DNA of 64,000 nt, from the NCBI GenBank assembly GCA_937864265.1, contig CALMIR010000185.1:1-64000 (forward strand), read 5' to 3'. Position 1 is the stretch's first letter; each line of letters starts with the position of its first letter. Source of the stretch: an uncultured Saprospirales bacterium (GTDB lineage: Bacteria > Bacteroidota > Bacteroidia > Chitinophagales > Saprospiraceae). Under the pieces are notes generated by a model. That model was not told the DNA's origin and did not search any database. It saw nothing but the letters and a program-made list of their open reading frames with translations. Position numbers and translations under genes: made by a program. Below are positions 1-9,347 of the stretch, in pieces.

Positions 1-96
1 AAGAACACTGAGAAAGTAAGAGAGTAAGAAGAAGTTGAGTGAGGGTGAGAGTGAGTATGAGTACGGCTAAGCTAGCCTTGCTCACACCTCAGTTGT

Positions 97-176
97 TCCC
101 TGCCCGACCGGGTACAGCCCGGGCGGGAAAAGCCCTGACTTTTGCGCTGTCATCAATTGCTCCCTGCCCGACCGGG
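97..176. repeat. GC-rich dispersed repeat, two copies
   Basis: The 16-base string TCCCTGCCCGACCGGG occurs exactly at 97-112 and again at 161-176. The first copy continues into an inverted arm, CCCGGGCGGGA, ending near 128, so it can fold. Both copies lie in a GC-rich island that contrasts with the AT-rich intergenic DNA elsewhere in the window. A related sequence is at 27270-27390, which suggests a dispersed intergenic repeat family. Bases 1-96 hold purine-rich sequence with no gene that I can support. Confidence 0.6.
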
Positions 177-187
177 AAAAGGACAGC

Positions 188-580
188 TCAGCCCCAATAG
201 GCCATCAACTTAGAACCAAATACCAGAACGCCCAACGTAAGAGCCGTTATGGCTGCAAGTAGAACCCCAGCAGCGGCAACATCTTTCACTTTACCGGCCA
301 ATGGATGATACTCAGGAGAAACCAGATCAGTTAAATACTCCAAAGCCGTATTAAAGGCTTCGGCAGTCCACACCATACCGATGGCAACAATAACCGCATA
401 CCATTCGCTGGAGCTGATTTGAAAAAACAGTCCCATAAAAATCGCCACAAGGGAAGCCACGCCGTGAATCCGGGCGTTGGGTTGGGTAAGCAAAAGGTCG
501 TATAAGCCTTGAAAGGCATATTTAAAACTCTTTGTTCGAGCTCTTAATGTTTTTGTTGGTATCTTGATCTTCCAATTCAT
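188..580 (-). CDS. diacylglycerol kinase family integral membrane protein
   Basis: Small (130 aa) integral membrane kinase of the DgkA/undecaprenol-kinase family, which phosphorylates a membrane lipid alcohol (diacylglycerol or undecaprenol) using ATP. Seen: the amphipathic N-terminal segment with SFKYAFQGL, an ARIH motif, three membrane helices, the family signature EAFNTALEYLTD and the following KVKDVAAAGVLLAA. Which lipid it uses cannot be told from sequence. An ATG eight codons further upstream (604) is possible, but both starts lie inside the 3' end of the upstream gene, so the reading frames overlap by about 60-80 bases and translation is probably coupled. The second methionine is preferred because it starts close to the conserved domain. 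Confidence 0.85.
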   Translation of the reverse strand: MNWKIKIPTKTLRARTKSFKYAFQGLYDLLLTQPNARIHGVASLVAIFMGLFFQISSSEWYAVIVAIGMVWTAEAFNTALEYLTDLVSPEYHPLAGKVKDVAAAGVLLAAITALTLGVLVFGSKLMAYWG

Positions 581-1535
581 GGAACTGATAAGTCGCTTGC
601 ACACCTGAAAAATAACCTGGAATATTTATAGGCTCAAAGCTAATACATTTGAAATGATCAGAATGGAAAATATTGGCGGTTTGGCTTTCGGGAAAAAGAT
701 CGTAATTGTGCATTAACGAGCGGCAGGGCGTACCGGGCCAACTATCTTCCAAGTTGCTGTTTTTACAAAATTGGTGGATCGCTTTCGACCAGGAAACGGA
801 TTGGTAATTGCCCAGTGCTAGGACAGGTGTTTCAAATTCTTTAGTAAATGAAGCTAACTCATCTAATTTATCCAAGTAATCCTTGTAATTGATTTCCTGA
901 CCAGGCTTGGGAAGCCGTACACTTAAAAAGCGAACAGCTTGCGTATTTTGTAATTTTATAGTGCCAACAAAATCGGCCACATCACAGTCCAGTGTAAGTG
1001 TTTTTTTTCCCAATGGGTGACGCGAAAAAACGGCGGTACTAATACACTCATTATCCAAATTACTATGGGTAGCATAATAGAAGCCTTCCATAGCCAATAG
1101 CTCCTTGAGTCGGCTATAAAGGGCGATGCTGGATTCTTGAACAATGACAAGATTGATGGAAGGGTTAGCCAGTTTTTCACTTAAAGGATAATTCAAAACT
1201 TCATCTTTATTCTCGTCGGGAATTAAGTACAAGGCACCAAATATAGGCGTTGTATCTGGTGTAATAGGTTTTAACTTTAGGCTTATCCTATTGTTGAGCA
1301 ATAAGGCCAGCGTTGCACAGCCCGCAAAATAGGTAAGCATTAATCGAGGTTTGGTCCAAAGAAAGAACAAGAGCCCCAGCCCTAAAAAGGTCAACATAAA
1401 CTGGAAGCTGCGCGTTTCAACCCAACGGAAGAAAAACCATTCTTGCAGGGGCAATAAACATGCGAGTAATATACTGCTGATAAACAACGCATGTAGTAAA
1501 AAAAACAAATTTTGTTTTTTGGTCGCCGAGTGCAT
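522..1535 (-). CDS. membrane-anchored endonuclease/exonuclease/phosphatase (EEP) fold protein
   Basis: 337 aa. The first ~90 residues form two to three hydrophobic segments (LHALFISSILLACLL, FMLTFLGLGLLFFLW, a third near 65-80), followed by an exported or cytosolic EEP-like domain. Visible family landmarks are the VIVQESS strand carrying the metal-ligand glutamate and the C-terminal SDHF with the catalytic Asp-His. The usual GDFN motif is replaced by GNYQ, so the activity may be altered or lost. In family members with this layout the substrate is often unknown (sphingomyelinase, nuclease or phosphatase folds). Its 3' end overlaps the lipid kinase gene, so the two are probably one operon. A promoter candidate with both boxes is 180 bases upstream. 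Confidence 0.7.
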   Translation of the reverse strand: MHSATKKQNLFFLLHALFISSILLACLLPLQEWFFFRWVETRSFQFMLTFLGLGLLFFLWTKPRLMLTYFAGCATLALLLNNRISLKLKPITPDTTPIFGALYLIPDENKDEVLNYPLSEKLANPSINLVIVQESSIALYSRLKELLAMEGFYYATHSNLDNECISTAVFSRHPLGKKTLTLDCDVADFVGTIKLQNTQAVRFLSVRLPKPGQEINYKDYLDKLDELASFTKEFETPVLALGNYQSVSWSKAIHQFCKNSNLEDSWPGTPCRSLMHNYDLFPESQTANIFHSDHFKCISFEPINIPGYFSGVQATYQFHELEDQDTNKNIKSSNKEF

Positions 1536-1721
1536 AGCTAAGCATTTTTAATTTAGTTATACATCAGTTGTTTCTAGCAACAAAGAAGGATGATACGCCA
1601 GTGCATATTTAGGAATAGGGGGAAGAAAAAAATTGATTAGGAGGAAATCGTATTATTCAAAAAATCAGGAACGAAATTGGCTTTGAATAATCAGATATAC
1701 AGGAGCTTATAATAACGCCTG

Positions 1722-1753
1722 CAAAGATAGCATAAAATTTCAAACCAACCAAA
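1722..1753 (-). promoter_or_regulatory. candidate promoter of the EEP/lipid-kinase operon
   Basis: Read on the minus strand, TTTG at 1753-1750 and TATCTTTG at 1729-1722 are separated by 20 bases. This matches the Bacteroidota -33 (TTTG) and -7 (TAnnTTTG) arrangement. The predicted transcript would begin near 1715 and carry a leader of about 180 bases. The rest of the 1536-1857 gap is AT-rich, with no RNA gene seen. Confidence 0.45.
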
Positions 1754-1790
1754 AATAGTTTATATGATGAACTAAAAAACGTTTAATTCC

Positions 1791-1798
1791 TAACTTTG
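1791..1798 (+). promoter_or_regulatory. candidate -7 box of the FAD/4Fe-4S dehydrogenase gene
   Basis: TAACTTTG is an exact TAnnTTTG match, 59 bases before the ATG at 1858. A second exact match, TAGATTTG, is at 1824-1831. No good -33 box is at the expected distance from either, so which one is used is undecided. Confidence 0.35.
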
Positions 1799-1857
1799 CT
1801 GAAAAACATCCTAGCAGACTTCCTAGATTTGCGCTTTTAGTTTATTGCTTATCAGCT

Positions 1858-4779
1858 ATGTCGGCAAAATTAAAATTACTCAATGATACACTAGATGGCG
1901 AATTGCATTTCGATACACTGCATCGCCATATTTATGCGACAGATGCTTCGGTCTATAGAGAACTACCTTTAGCTGTTGCTTTGCCCAAGCACGAAGAAGA
2001 TATCAAGACCTTGGTACGTTTTGCCCTCCAAGAAGGCATATCGCTCATTCCCAGAGCAGCGGGTACTTCTTTGGCAGGCCAAGTAGTTGGGCGAGGAATG
2101 GTGGTTGACATATCCAAGTACATGAACCGGATTTTGGAATTGAACGTGGAAGAGGGCTGGGTTCGCGTTCAACCGGGAGTCATTCGCGATGAATTGAACC
2201 AGTTTTTGAAGCCTCATGGCTTGTTTTTCGGGCCTGACACTTCTACCGCCAACCGCTGTATGTTGGGTGGAATGGTGGGCAACAATTCTTGTGGCAGCAC
2301 CTCTATCGTGTATGGTTCTACCCGCGACCATGTTTTAGAATTGAAAACCGTGCTCAGCGATGCTTCTTCCGCTACCTTTTCAACTTTGGATAATGCATCA
2401 TGGGAAGAAAAGTTGTCAGGGAGCAGTTTTGAGAACCACCTTTATCGGCAAACCTATCATTTACTGAGCCAACCAGGGGTCAAGGAGGAAATTCACAAGG
2501 AATACCCCAAACCAGTCATCCACCGTCGCAATACGGGTTATGCGATTGATTTGCTGGAAAAAACGGCGCCCTTTACCCCAGGAGGAACTGATTTTAACTT
2601 TTGTACTTTGCTTTGTGGATCTGAAGGCACGCTGGCTTTTACCACAGAAATCAAATTGCACCTCAATCCATTACCACAGCCTTATGACATCGTGGTTTGT
2701 CCCCATTTTCATACTTTGCAAGCGTGCATGGAAGCTGTTGGTCTGGCCATGTCTTATCAGCCGACTGCTTGCGAATTGATGGATAAAACCATTTTGGACT
2801 GTACCAAAGAGAACCGCGAGCAGCTTAAAAACCGCTTTTTTGTGGAAGGTGACCCGGCGGCTATCCTAATGATAGAATTTCGCGGGGATACACCAGAAGA
2901 GGCTGAGGCCAAAGCGGATCAACTCATAGCAGCTTTGAAAAATTTGGGCACGGTTTACGCGCAGCCCAAAATAGCAAAGCCCACCAGCAAGCGTATTTGG
3001 GACTTGCGAAAAGCGGGCTTGGGCGTTCTGGCTAATTTACCGGGAGAAGCTAAGGCAGTGGCTTGTATTGAAGATACAGCAGTCGCTATCGCTGATCTAC
3101 CCGAATACATCCGCGAATTTGACATTATGATGAAAGGCTTTGGACAAGAAGCCATCTATTATGCCCATGCCGGAGCCGGGGAAATCCATTTGCGCCCAGT
3201 CTTAGACCTTAAAAAAGAGGAAGATCGACAACTATTTTATGATATAACGGAAGCTACGGCCCGACTGGTAAAAAAATACGGCGGCTCATTGAGTGGCGAG
3301 CACGGCGATGGCCGGGTGCGGGCTGCCTTTATTCCGCTGATGGTAGGCGAGAGGAATTACGAGTTATTAAAATCCATCAAACAGCTTTGGGACCCCAAAG
3401 GCGTATTCAATCCCGGTAAAATCGTGAATGCCGCTCCTATGAACAGCTTTTTGCGGTACAACGCAGGACAAGAAACGCCTGATTTTGATACGGTTCTTGA
3501 TTTTTCTGACAGTGGAGGCATACTTCAAGCCGCAGAAAGGTGCAATGGATCGGGCGATTGCCGCAAACTGGCTTTTGCCGGTGGGACGATGTGTCCGAGC
3601 TACCAGGCTACTAAGGACGAAAAAACGACGACCCGTGCACGAGCCAATGCCCTGCGTGAGTTCCTGACCATGAATGTACGGGAAAACCCTTTTAACCACC
3701 CGGAATTGCAGGAGGCGATGGACCTTTGCCTATCTTGTAAAGGATGTACCGCAGAATGCCCTTCTAATGTGGATATGGCTACCCTCAAAGCAGAGTTTTT
3801 ATACCAGTATTATAAAAGCAACCCGATTTCCTGGAGGACCCGTGCTTTTGCTCATATTGCCACTTTAAACGCATTGGGCATTCGACTTTCAGGGTTGAGC
3901 AATTTCATATTGAAAAATCCTATTACCAGCGGTGTCCTGAAAAAGCTGTTGGGCGTAGCGCCTCAGCGCAGTTTGCCTTCCTTGGGGCGTCAAAGTTTAA
4001 AAAGTTGGTTTGCGAAAAACCAATCGAAGTGGCGGCCCAGGGAGATTAAAGGGAAGGTATGGTTGTTTTGCGATGAGTTTACCAACTACAACGATGTCGC
4101 TATTGGTATTAAAGCCATTCAACTACTAAGCAAGCTTGGCTACGAAGTTGCGATACCCGATCATGTACAGAGTGGCCGCGCACAATTCTCTAAGGGGCTA
4201 TTGGATGATGCCAGGAAATTAGCTGTGCAAAATGTACGTGCGCTGCATGCCTTGGTTACCGATGAACAACCAATTGTAGGCATTGAGCCTTCTGCTATCC
4301 TGAGTTTTCGAGACGAATACCCGCGCCTTGTTGGGAAGGAACTGAAACAAGCCGCTTTAGATTTGGGAAAAAACGTCTTTTTGATAGAAGAGTTTTTGCG
4401 CCGAGAAATAGAGAAAGGACAGGTTTCAGCGTCCGCTTTTACGGATGCACCAAGACAGTTGCTTTTGCACGGTCATTGCCACCAAAAGGCATTGACTGAA
4501 ATGAGCGATGCTGCCTTTGTGCTCAGTTTTCCACAAAACTATACGGTTGAAGTCATTCCCTCCGGTTGTTGCGGTATGGCAGGCTCCTTTGGCTACGAGC
4601 AAGAACACTATGCCGTCAGTATGCAAGTTGGGGAGTTGGTGCTCTTTCCAAGTATTCGGAAGAGTGCGCCAGAAGTAGTTTTGGCTGCATCGGGTACCAG
4701 TTGCCGGCACCAGATTGCCGATGGAACGGGCAGAAAAGCATGGCATCCGGTGGAAATTTTGCACGATGCATTATCTTGA
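1858..4779 (+). CDS. FAD-binding and 4Fe-4S D-2-hydroxyacid dehydrogenase (YdiJ/GlcD-GlpC-like fusion)
   Basis: 973 aa single-chain respiratory flavoprotein, similar in layout and length to YdiJ-type D-2-hydroxyglutarate or D-lactate dehydrogenases. An N-terminal FAD-binding PCMH domain (~20-250) contains RAAGTSLAGQ and GGMVGNNSCGS. The FAD-oxidase C-terminal domain (~270-530) contains SGEHGDGRVR and FNPGKI. Next come two Cys clusters typical of a bacterial 4Fe-4S dicluster: one around CNGSGDCRKL...CPSY, the other LCLSCKGCTAECPSN. The C-terminal cysteine-rich CCG domain contains HGHCHQKAL and PSGCCGMAGSFGYE. It oxidises a D-2-hydroxyacid to a 2-oxoacid and passes electrons to an acceptor such as quinone. 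The substrate is not fixed by sequence. It stands alone, converging on the amidase gene 18 bases away. Confidence 0.88.
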   Translation: MSAKLKLLNDTLDGELHFDTLHRHIYATDASVYRELPLAVALPKHEEDIKTLVRFALQEGISLIPRAAGTSLAGQVVGRGMVVDISKYMNRILELNVEEGWVRVQPGVIRDELNQFLKPHGLFFGPDTSTANRCMLGGMVGNNSCGSTSIVYGSTRDHVLELKTVLSDASSATFSTLDNASWEEKLSGSSFENHLYRQTYHLLSQPGVKEEIHKEYPKPVIHRRNTGYAIDLLEKTAPFTPGGTDFNFCTLLCGSEGTLAFTTEIKLHLNPLPQPYDIVVCPHFHTLQACMEAVGLAMSYQPTACELMDKTILDCTKENREQLKNRFFVEGDPAAILMIEFRGDTPEEAEAKADQLIAALKNLGTVYAQPKIAKPTSKRIWDLRKAGLGVLANLPGEAKAVACIEDTAVAIADLPEYIREFDIMMKGFGQEAIYYAHAGAGEIHLRPVLDLKKEEDRQLFYDITEATARLVKKYGGSLSGEHGDGRVRAAFIPLMVGERNYELLKSIKQLWDPKGVFNPGKIVNAAPMNSFLRYNAGQETPDFDTVLDFSDSGGILQAAERCNGSGDCRKLAFAGGTMCPSYQATKDEKTTTRARANALREFLTMNVRENPFNHPELQEAMDLCLSCKGCTAECPSNVDMATLKAEFLYQYYKSNPISWRTRAFAHIATLNALGIRLSGLSNFILKNPITSGVLKKLLGVAPQRSLPSLGRQSLKSWFAKNQSKWRPREIKGKVWLFCDEFTNYNDVAIGIKAIQLLSKLGYEVAIPDHVQSGRAQFSKGLLDDARKLAVQNVRALHALVTDEQPIVGIEPSAILSFRDEYPRLVGKELKQAALDLGKNVFLIEEFLRREIEKGQVSASAFTDAPRQLLLHGHCHQKALTEMSDAAFVLSFPQNYTVEVIPSGCCGMAGSFGYEQEHYAVSMQVGELVLFPSIRKSAPEVVLAASGTSCRHQIADGTGRKAWHPVEILHDALS

Positions 4780-4797
4780 CGCTCACCAAGCACCATA

Positions 4798-6252
4798 TCA
4801 GGGGATACCCAATTCCTTTTTTGCCTGCTCCATAGAAATGCGCTGTCCATTTTTGTACACTACGATAAAAGCATCGTTAAAACCACGTGCCTGCAACAGC
4901 AAGCGCGCCTCGAAGGCTTGTTGAATATTTGAAAAATTGCGGGCCTGGTATTTATATAAATTGTCTTCCTGAACAACTTCAATCATGTAACCCGTATTGC
5001 GCCATTTATCCTGGCTGGTGTCAACGGGGCGGGAAGAAGCGGCTAGTTGAACGTGGAAAATAATATTCAACTCTGCTGCGGATGGCGTCGTGTAAACCGA
5101 TTTTGAGGTAGTAGAATTGGGCGTACTCGCATTGGAGGGCGGGTAGTAAATGGGGGTATTAGGATCTTTATAGCTTTGGTTTTTTTCTTCTTTTGGCGTA
5201 TTGCTGGTCGTTATAGGGGTAGTCGGGGATTTTACAGTTGTGTAAACGGCTTCGGCCTTATGTTTTTCCACCGTAGAAGCAGCTAAGGGCGCTTCAGGCG
5301 TTGCTATTTTGACTTTTACGCCAGCGTCTTTGCCTTCTACAGCACTTTTGTATTCCACAAACGCTGAGAGAATGGACTGCGCTACGATGAGTTGGCCATT
5401 CTCGGTATTGAGCGTCGCTTCCTCGTCTTTATTGCTTAAAAAACCTGCTTCAACCAGTACGCTGGGCATGGTCGTTTCTTTGAGGACAACAAAACCAGCC
5501 TGTTTTACGCCTCGGCTTTTGCGCTGCGCATGCTGGGCAAATTTGTCTTCCACGCGTTGTGCAAAGAGGATACTTTGTTCCAAAAAAGCATTTTGAAACA
5601 TGCTCAACATAATATGCCCTTCCGGAGAATTGGGGTCGTAATCGTAATTTTTTTCATAATCATCTTCCAGTAAGATGGCGGCATTTTCGCGTTTGGCCAC
5701 ATTCAGGTTGTGATTGGCCGTATGCAAGCCCATGACATAGGTTTCGGAGCCAGTAGTAGCTGCCGATCCTGGCATGTAATTGCAATGGATAGAGATAAAT
5801 AAGTCGGCGTTATTGCGATTTGCTATGGCTGCCCTTTTGTGCAGCGGAATGAAAACGTCCTCATCGCGGGTCATAATGACTTTGATGTTGGGGAAATAGC
5901 GCCCCATTTCCGCTGATAAGGCCAGCCCGATGGCCAGGGCAATATCTTTTTCTTTGGTGCTGCTGCCCAAACAACCCGGGTCGTGTCCGCCGTGTCCCGG
6001 ATCAATTACCACTGTTTTTATTTCGTAGGCTTCTTCGTTTAGTTGCTGTTTGATAACTTTGCCGAGCTTTTCTCCGAAAGGGATGGCTAAAGTGGCGGCA
6101 GCGTGATGGTGAGACGAGCAGCTACTTTGACAAGCCCGGTCTTTTTCTACTACGATCGTGTCTTCAAAGGCCAACAAAAGGTTAAAGCCATTTGGAATAC
6201 ACGTCAAAAATAAAATGAACAGCGTTTGTAGGAAGGTGATCGCTTTCGTCAT
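4798..6252 (-). CDS. N-acetylmuramoyl-L-alanine amidase with C-terminal SPOR domain
   Basis: Peptidoglycan hydrolase that cleaves the amide bond between MurNAc and the stem peptide in the periplasm. Amidase_3 zinc ligands are visible: the His of IDPGHGGHDPG, the Glu of STKEKDIAL, the His of FISIHCN, and the catalytic Glu of SVLVEAGFLS. A Ser/Thr/Pro-rich linker of about 100 residues follows. The C-terminal ~85 residues (FHVQLAASS... to ...ELGIP) look like a SPOR peptidoglycan-binding domain, which would place it at the division septum. The start at 6252 (MTKAITFLQ) gives a hydrophobic export segment. A start at 6351 is in frame but would run through the divergent gene's start region and add a non-signal N-terminus, so it was not chosen. 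Confidence 0.88.
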   Translation of the reverse strand: MTKAITFLQTLFILFLTCIPNGFNLLLAFEDTIVVEKDRACQSSCSSHHHAAATLAIPFGEKLGKVIKQQLNEEAYEIKTVVIDPGHGGHDPGCLGSSTKEKDIALAIGLALSAEMGRYFPNIKVIMTRDEDVFIPLHKRAAIANRNNADLFISIHCNYMPGSAATTGSETYVMGLHTANHNLNVAKRENAAILLEDDYEKNYDYDPNSPEGHIMLSMFQNAFLEQSILFAQRVEDKFAQHAQRKSRGVKQAGFVVLKETTMPSVLVEAGFLSNKDEEATLNTENGQLIVAQSILSAFVEYKSAVEGKDAGVKVKIATPEAPLAASTVEKHKAEAVYTTVKSPTTPITTSNTPKEEKNQSYKDPNTPIYYPPSNASTPNSTTSKSVYTTPSAAELNIIFHVQLAASSRPVDTSQDKWRNTGYMIEVVQEDNLYKYQARNFSNIQQAFEARLLLQARGFNDAFIVVYKNGQRISMEQAKKELGIP

Positions 6253-6328
6253 AGTTTTTTTATTCTGGGAAAATATTCCCGGCTTCATTTTCAAGCTTTT
6301 GGGAAAACAAAATAACGCAATTAAGTTC

Positions 6329-9022
6329 TTGAATACAAAATTAAGCCTCATATTTTTATTTTGCGCTACTATGCTATGTCAGCTAGGGGCACAGGTCGAT
6401 AGCTTGCCAGCTTTGGATACCATTCCTCAGGATTCACTGCTGGTATTGGATAGCCTGGCTAGGTCGCAAGATTCACTACTGGAGGCGATACCCGTTACTT
6501 ATAGGCTTTCGACGGATTCCCTGGATGCGCCTGTGGAATACAACGCCAGAGACTCTATGATTTATGATATTGCGGATGAAAAAATTTATCTCTATGGCGA
6601 TGCGATGGTGGCTTATACTACCATTACGCTGAAAGCTTCTAAAATTATTTTTGACTGGAATACGAGTATCGTCACCGCAGAAGGCATGCCCGATAGCACT
6701 GGAAGGATGGCGGGTTTTCCGCAATTTAGCGATGGCAGCCAGGAGTTTAAGGCTGAGCAAATGCGCTACAATTTTAAAACGCGCAAGGGCATCGTTTACG
6801 AGGTAACCACCCAGCAGAACGATGTCATAGTACATGGTACTCGTTCTAAATTCATCAGCATTGAACCTCAGGATACCATCGAAGAAAGACGCGATATCAT
6901 TTATAGCCAGGATGCTATTTTCACGACTTGTACGCATCCAGAACCCCATTTTGGTATTCGCAGTCAGAAGCAGAAAGTCATACCCAATAAGCTCGTTATC
7001 ATAGGCCCTTCTAATCTGGAAATCATGGGGGTACCGACGCCGGTCTGGCTGCCATTTGGTTTTTTTCCCATTTCATCTGGCCGACAAACCGGGTTGTTGT
7101 TTCCTCGCGATTACCAATACTCTCCGCAGTGGGGTTTTGGCTTGGAAGGAGTGGGGTGGTTTTTTCCGCTAGGCGATCATTTCAATTTGTCCTTAACCAG
7201 CAATTTATACGTGAAGGGCACCTGGGGGGTCAATGCCAGTTCTCAATACCGGAAAAGGTACAAATACAGTGGGTCGTTTGACCTTGGCTACGATGTGCGT
7301 CGTACAGAGGCTGATGACGGCACGATTGATCGTCCAAAGTCTTACCGCTTTACATGGTCACACCGCCAGGATCCCGCTGCTCACCCGGTCAATAACTTCA
7401 GCGGGTCTATCAATATTCAAACCAATAATTACCAGAGCCGGGTGTTCAACGATGCAGAGCGGGTGTTACAAAATCAGTTGAATTCCAATATTGCATTCAA
7501 CCGAAACTGGAAAGACAAACCGATTAGCCTGAGTGTAGGTTTGACCCACAATCAGAACTCATCGACCCGGCAGGTGACGGTCAATTTTCCAAATATCAAC
7601 TTTCAAACCCAAACTCTGTATCCGCTCAAACGCAAAAACCCGGTTGGCAAAGAAAAATGGTACGAAACCATTACTTTCCGTTACCAGGGGGAGGCTCGAA
7701 ACCGTTTTCAGGCTTCTGATACAACGCTTTTCAGCCAAAAAACCCTGGATGAAGCGGAATTTGGTATCCGCCACCGGATGAATAGCGGTACTTCCTTCAA
7801 ATTGTGGTATTTCAACCTCAACCCCGGGGTGGACTATCAGGAAGTCTGGTACCTCAAATCGTATCAACAGGAATTTACTCCAGGTTTGGAAATCGATTCT
7901 GTATTCAATAATGGTATTTACGAGCTGGATACCGTTTCTTACGGTACGGTGAGTGATACCTTACTTCCCGGCTTCGTTTCTTATCGCCAATTTAACGCCA
8001 GTCTTAGCCTGAATACCCAACTTTTTGGTATGTTGCGATTGGGCAAAACCCAAGTTCGGCATGTCATCAAGCCCAGTATTTCTATGAATTTTGTCCCGGA
8101 TTACACCGATCCATCTTTGGGCTATTTTCAAAACATCCAGGATGCCTCCGATCCCAACGAATTGAATCAGTATTCTATTTTTACGGGGTCAATATACGGC
8201 GGCCCGCCTCAAAGTGGGCAACAGTGGGCTTTAAATTACAGCTTGAACAACATTTTTGAAGCCAAGGTATTTTCCAAAAAATTGGAAGATTATAAAAAAG
8301 TCAAGTTGTTTGACAATATCATCGTGTCGGGTAATTACAATTTTGCCGCCGATTCCTTGAAATGGAGTCCGGTGAGCATGACCGGCACGACGCGTTTCTT
8401 GAAAGGGATAACTACCCTAAGCTTGCGCGCTACCTTCGACCCATACGATATCGAAATGGTAGGCAATTCTCTGCGCCGTGTCGATCGTTTTTATAGGGAT
8501 ACAAAAGGTAAATTCCTTCGCTTTGACAACGCTACAGCCAGCTTTAACACAGGCATTACTGTTGGCAAACTGCGGGCTTTGCTATTTGGCGAAGAAGAAA
8601 AAGTAGTAGAAAGCGAAGAGGAAGCCCGATCCCAAAATCAGGAAATAGAAGAAACGGATTTCTTGAGTTTGTTTGAAAATTTTCGGGTCAACCACAACAT
8701 GTCTTTGCGCCTGATAGGGCAGGCCGATGGCAGCGATACTTTGATAGTAGCTACCCATGCCATCAATTGCAGCGGCAGCATCGAATTGACGGATAATTGG
8801 AATATTAATGTCGGCAACTTCGGTTACGATTTTGTCCGCAAGGGGATAACCTACCCTTCGGTTGGTTTCAGCAGAGACCTTCACTGCTGGGAAATGGGAT
8901 TGAACTGGCAACCGACCAGGGGGACTTACAGCTTTTTTATACGGGTTAAACCGGGTACCCTCGATTTTATTAGCATTCCATATCAAAGGAGTAATGGTGA
9001 TCCCATTAATGCTTTCCAGTAG
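6329..9022 (+). CDS. LptD/OstA-like outer-membrane LPS assembly protein
   Basis: 897 aa large outer-membrane protein. The N-terminal part (after the signal peptide, ~60-210) resembles the OstA periplasmic domain with IIFDWNTSIVTAEG and related beta-strands. The remainder is a long run of alternating strands rich in aromatic residues, typical of the Bacteroidota LptD family, which inserts lipopolysaccharide in the outer leaflet. The start is uncertain. The chosen TTG at 6329 gives a signal peptide (NTKLSLIFLFCATMLC, then QLGAQ). An in-frame ATG at 6158 would overlap the divergent amidase gene by about 95 bases and adds an odd cationic leader. No LptE-like partner is adjacent. Confidence 0.78.
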   Translation: MNTKLSLIFLFCATMLCQLGAQVDSLPALDTIPQDSLLVLDSLARSQDSLLEAIPVTYRLSTDSLDAPVEYNARDSMIYDIADEKIYLYGDAMVAYTTITLKASKIIFDWNTSIVTAEGMPDSTGRMAGFPQFSDGSQEFKAEQMRYNFKTRKGIVYEVTTQQNDVIVHGTRSKFISIEPQDTIEERRDIIYSQDAIFTTCTHPEPHFGIRSQKQKVIPNKLVIIGPSNLEIMGVPTPVWLPFGFFPISSGRQTGLLFPRDYQYSPQWGFGLEGVGWFFPLGDHFNLSLTSNLYVKGTWGVNASSQYRKRYKYSGSFDLGYDVRRTEADDGTIDRPKSYRFTWSHRQDPAAHPVNNFSGSINIQTNNYQSRVFNDAERVLQNQLNSNIAFNRNWKDKPISLSVGLTHNQNSSTRQVTVNFPNINFQTQTLYPLKRKNPVGKEKWYETITFRYQGEARNRFQASDTTLFSQKTLDEAEFGIRHRMNSGTSFKLWYFNLNPGVDYQEVWYLKSYQQEFTPGLEIDSVFNNGIYELDTVSYGTVSDTLLPGFVSYRQFNASLSLNTQLFGMLRLGKTQVRHVIKPSISMNFVPDYTDPSLGYFQNIQDASDPNELNQYSIFTGSIYGGPPQSGQQWALNYSLNNIFEAKVFSKKLEDYKKVKLFDNIIVSGNYNFAADSLKWSPVSMTGTTRFLKGITTLSLRATFDPYDIEMVGNSLRRVDRFYRDTKGKFLRFDNATASFNTGITVGKLRALLFGEEEKVVESEEEARSQNQEIEETDFLSLFENFRVNHNMSLRLIGQADGSDTLIVATHAINCSGSIELTDNWNINVGNFGYDFVRKGITYPSVGFSRDLHCWEMGLNWQPTRGTYSFFIRVKPGTLDFISIPYQRSNGDPINAFQ

Positions 9023-9310
9023 CTCAGTTTTGTAGCTTAACGCTTATTTTTCCTGATTTATAGTCCTCTAAAAATTGTCAGGGAACTTTTTTTATTGTAA
9101 AAAGAACTCAAGACCTTTTTTTATTTGACGAAAGTCGTTCGGGTCGTGTTAAAATTTTTTTACCGACATTTGAATATATGAAAATAAGATCATATTTTTA
9201 TGCGGCAAAATAAAAGGATCGCCGAAGAAAAGTCAGTAGTGAATTTGCTTTGAGCAAAAAGATTTGTTTTTGAAGTTATCTGTAAAATTTGTTTGAACCC
9301 AATTTAGACC

Positions 9311-9326
9311 TGTGACCTGTATCACT
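9311..9326. promoter_or_regulatory. Crp/Fnr-type operator
   Basis: TGTGA-CCTGTA-TCACT matches the Crp/Fnr-superfamily dyad TGTGA-N6-TCACA at nine of ten arm positions. Its centre (9318.5) lies about 40-43 bases before the start site predicted from the -7 box at 9348, the usual class II activator position. The rest of the 9023-9386 gap is AT-rich, with no gene or clear terminator. Confidence 0.6.
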
Positions 9327-9347
9327 GATGAAATTTTCCAAGGCATT

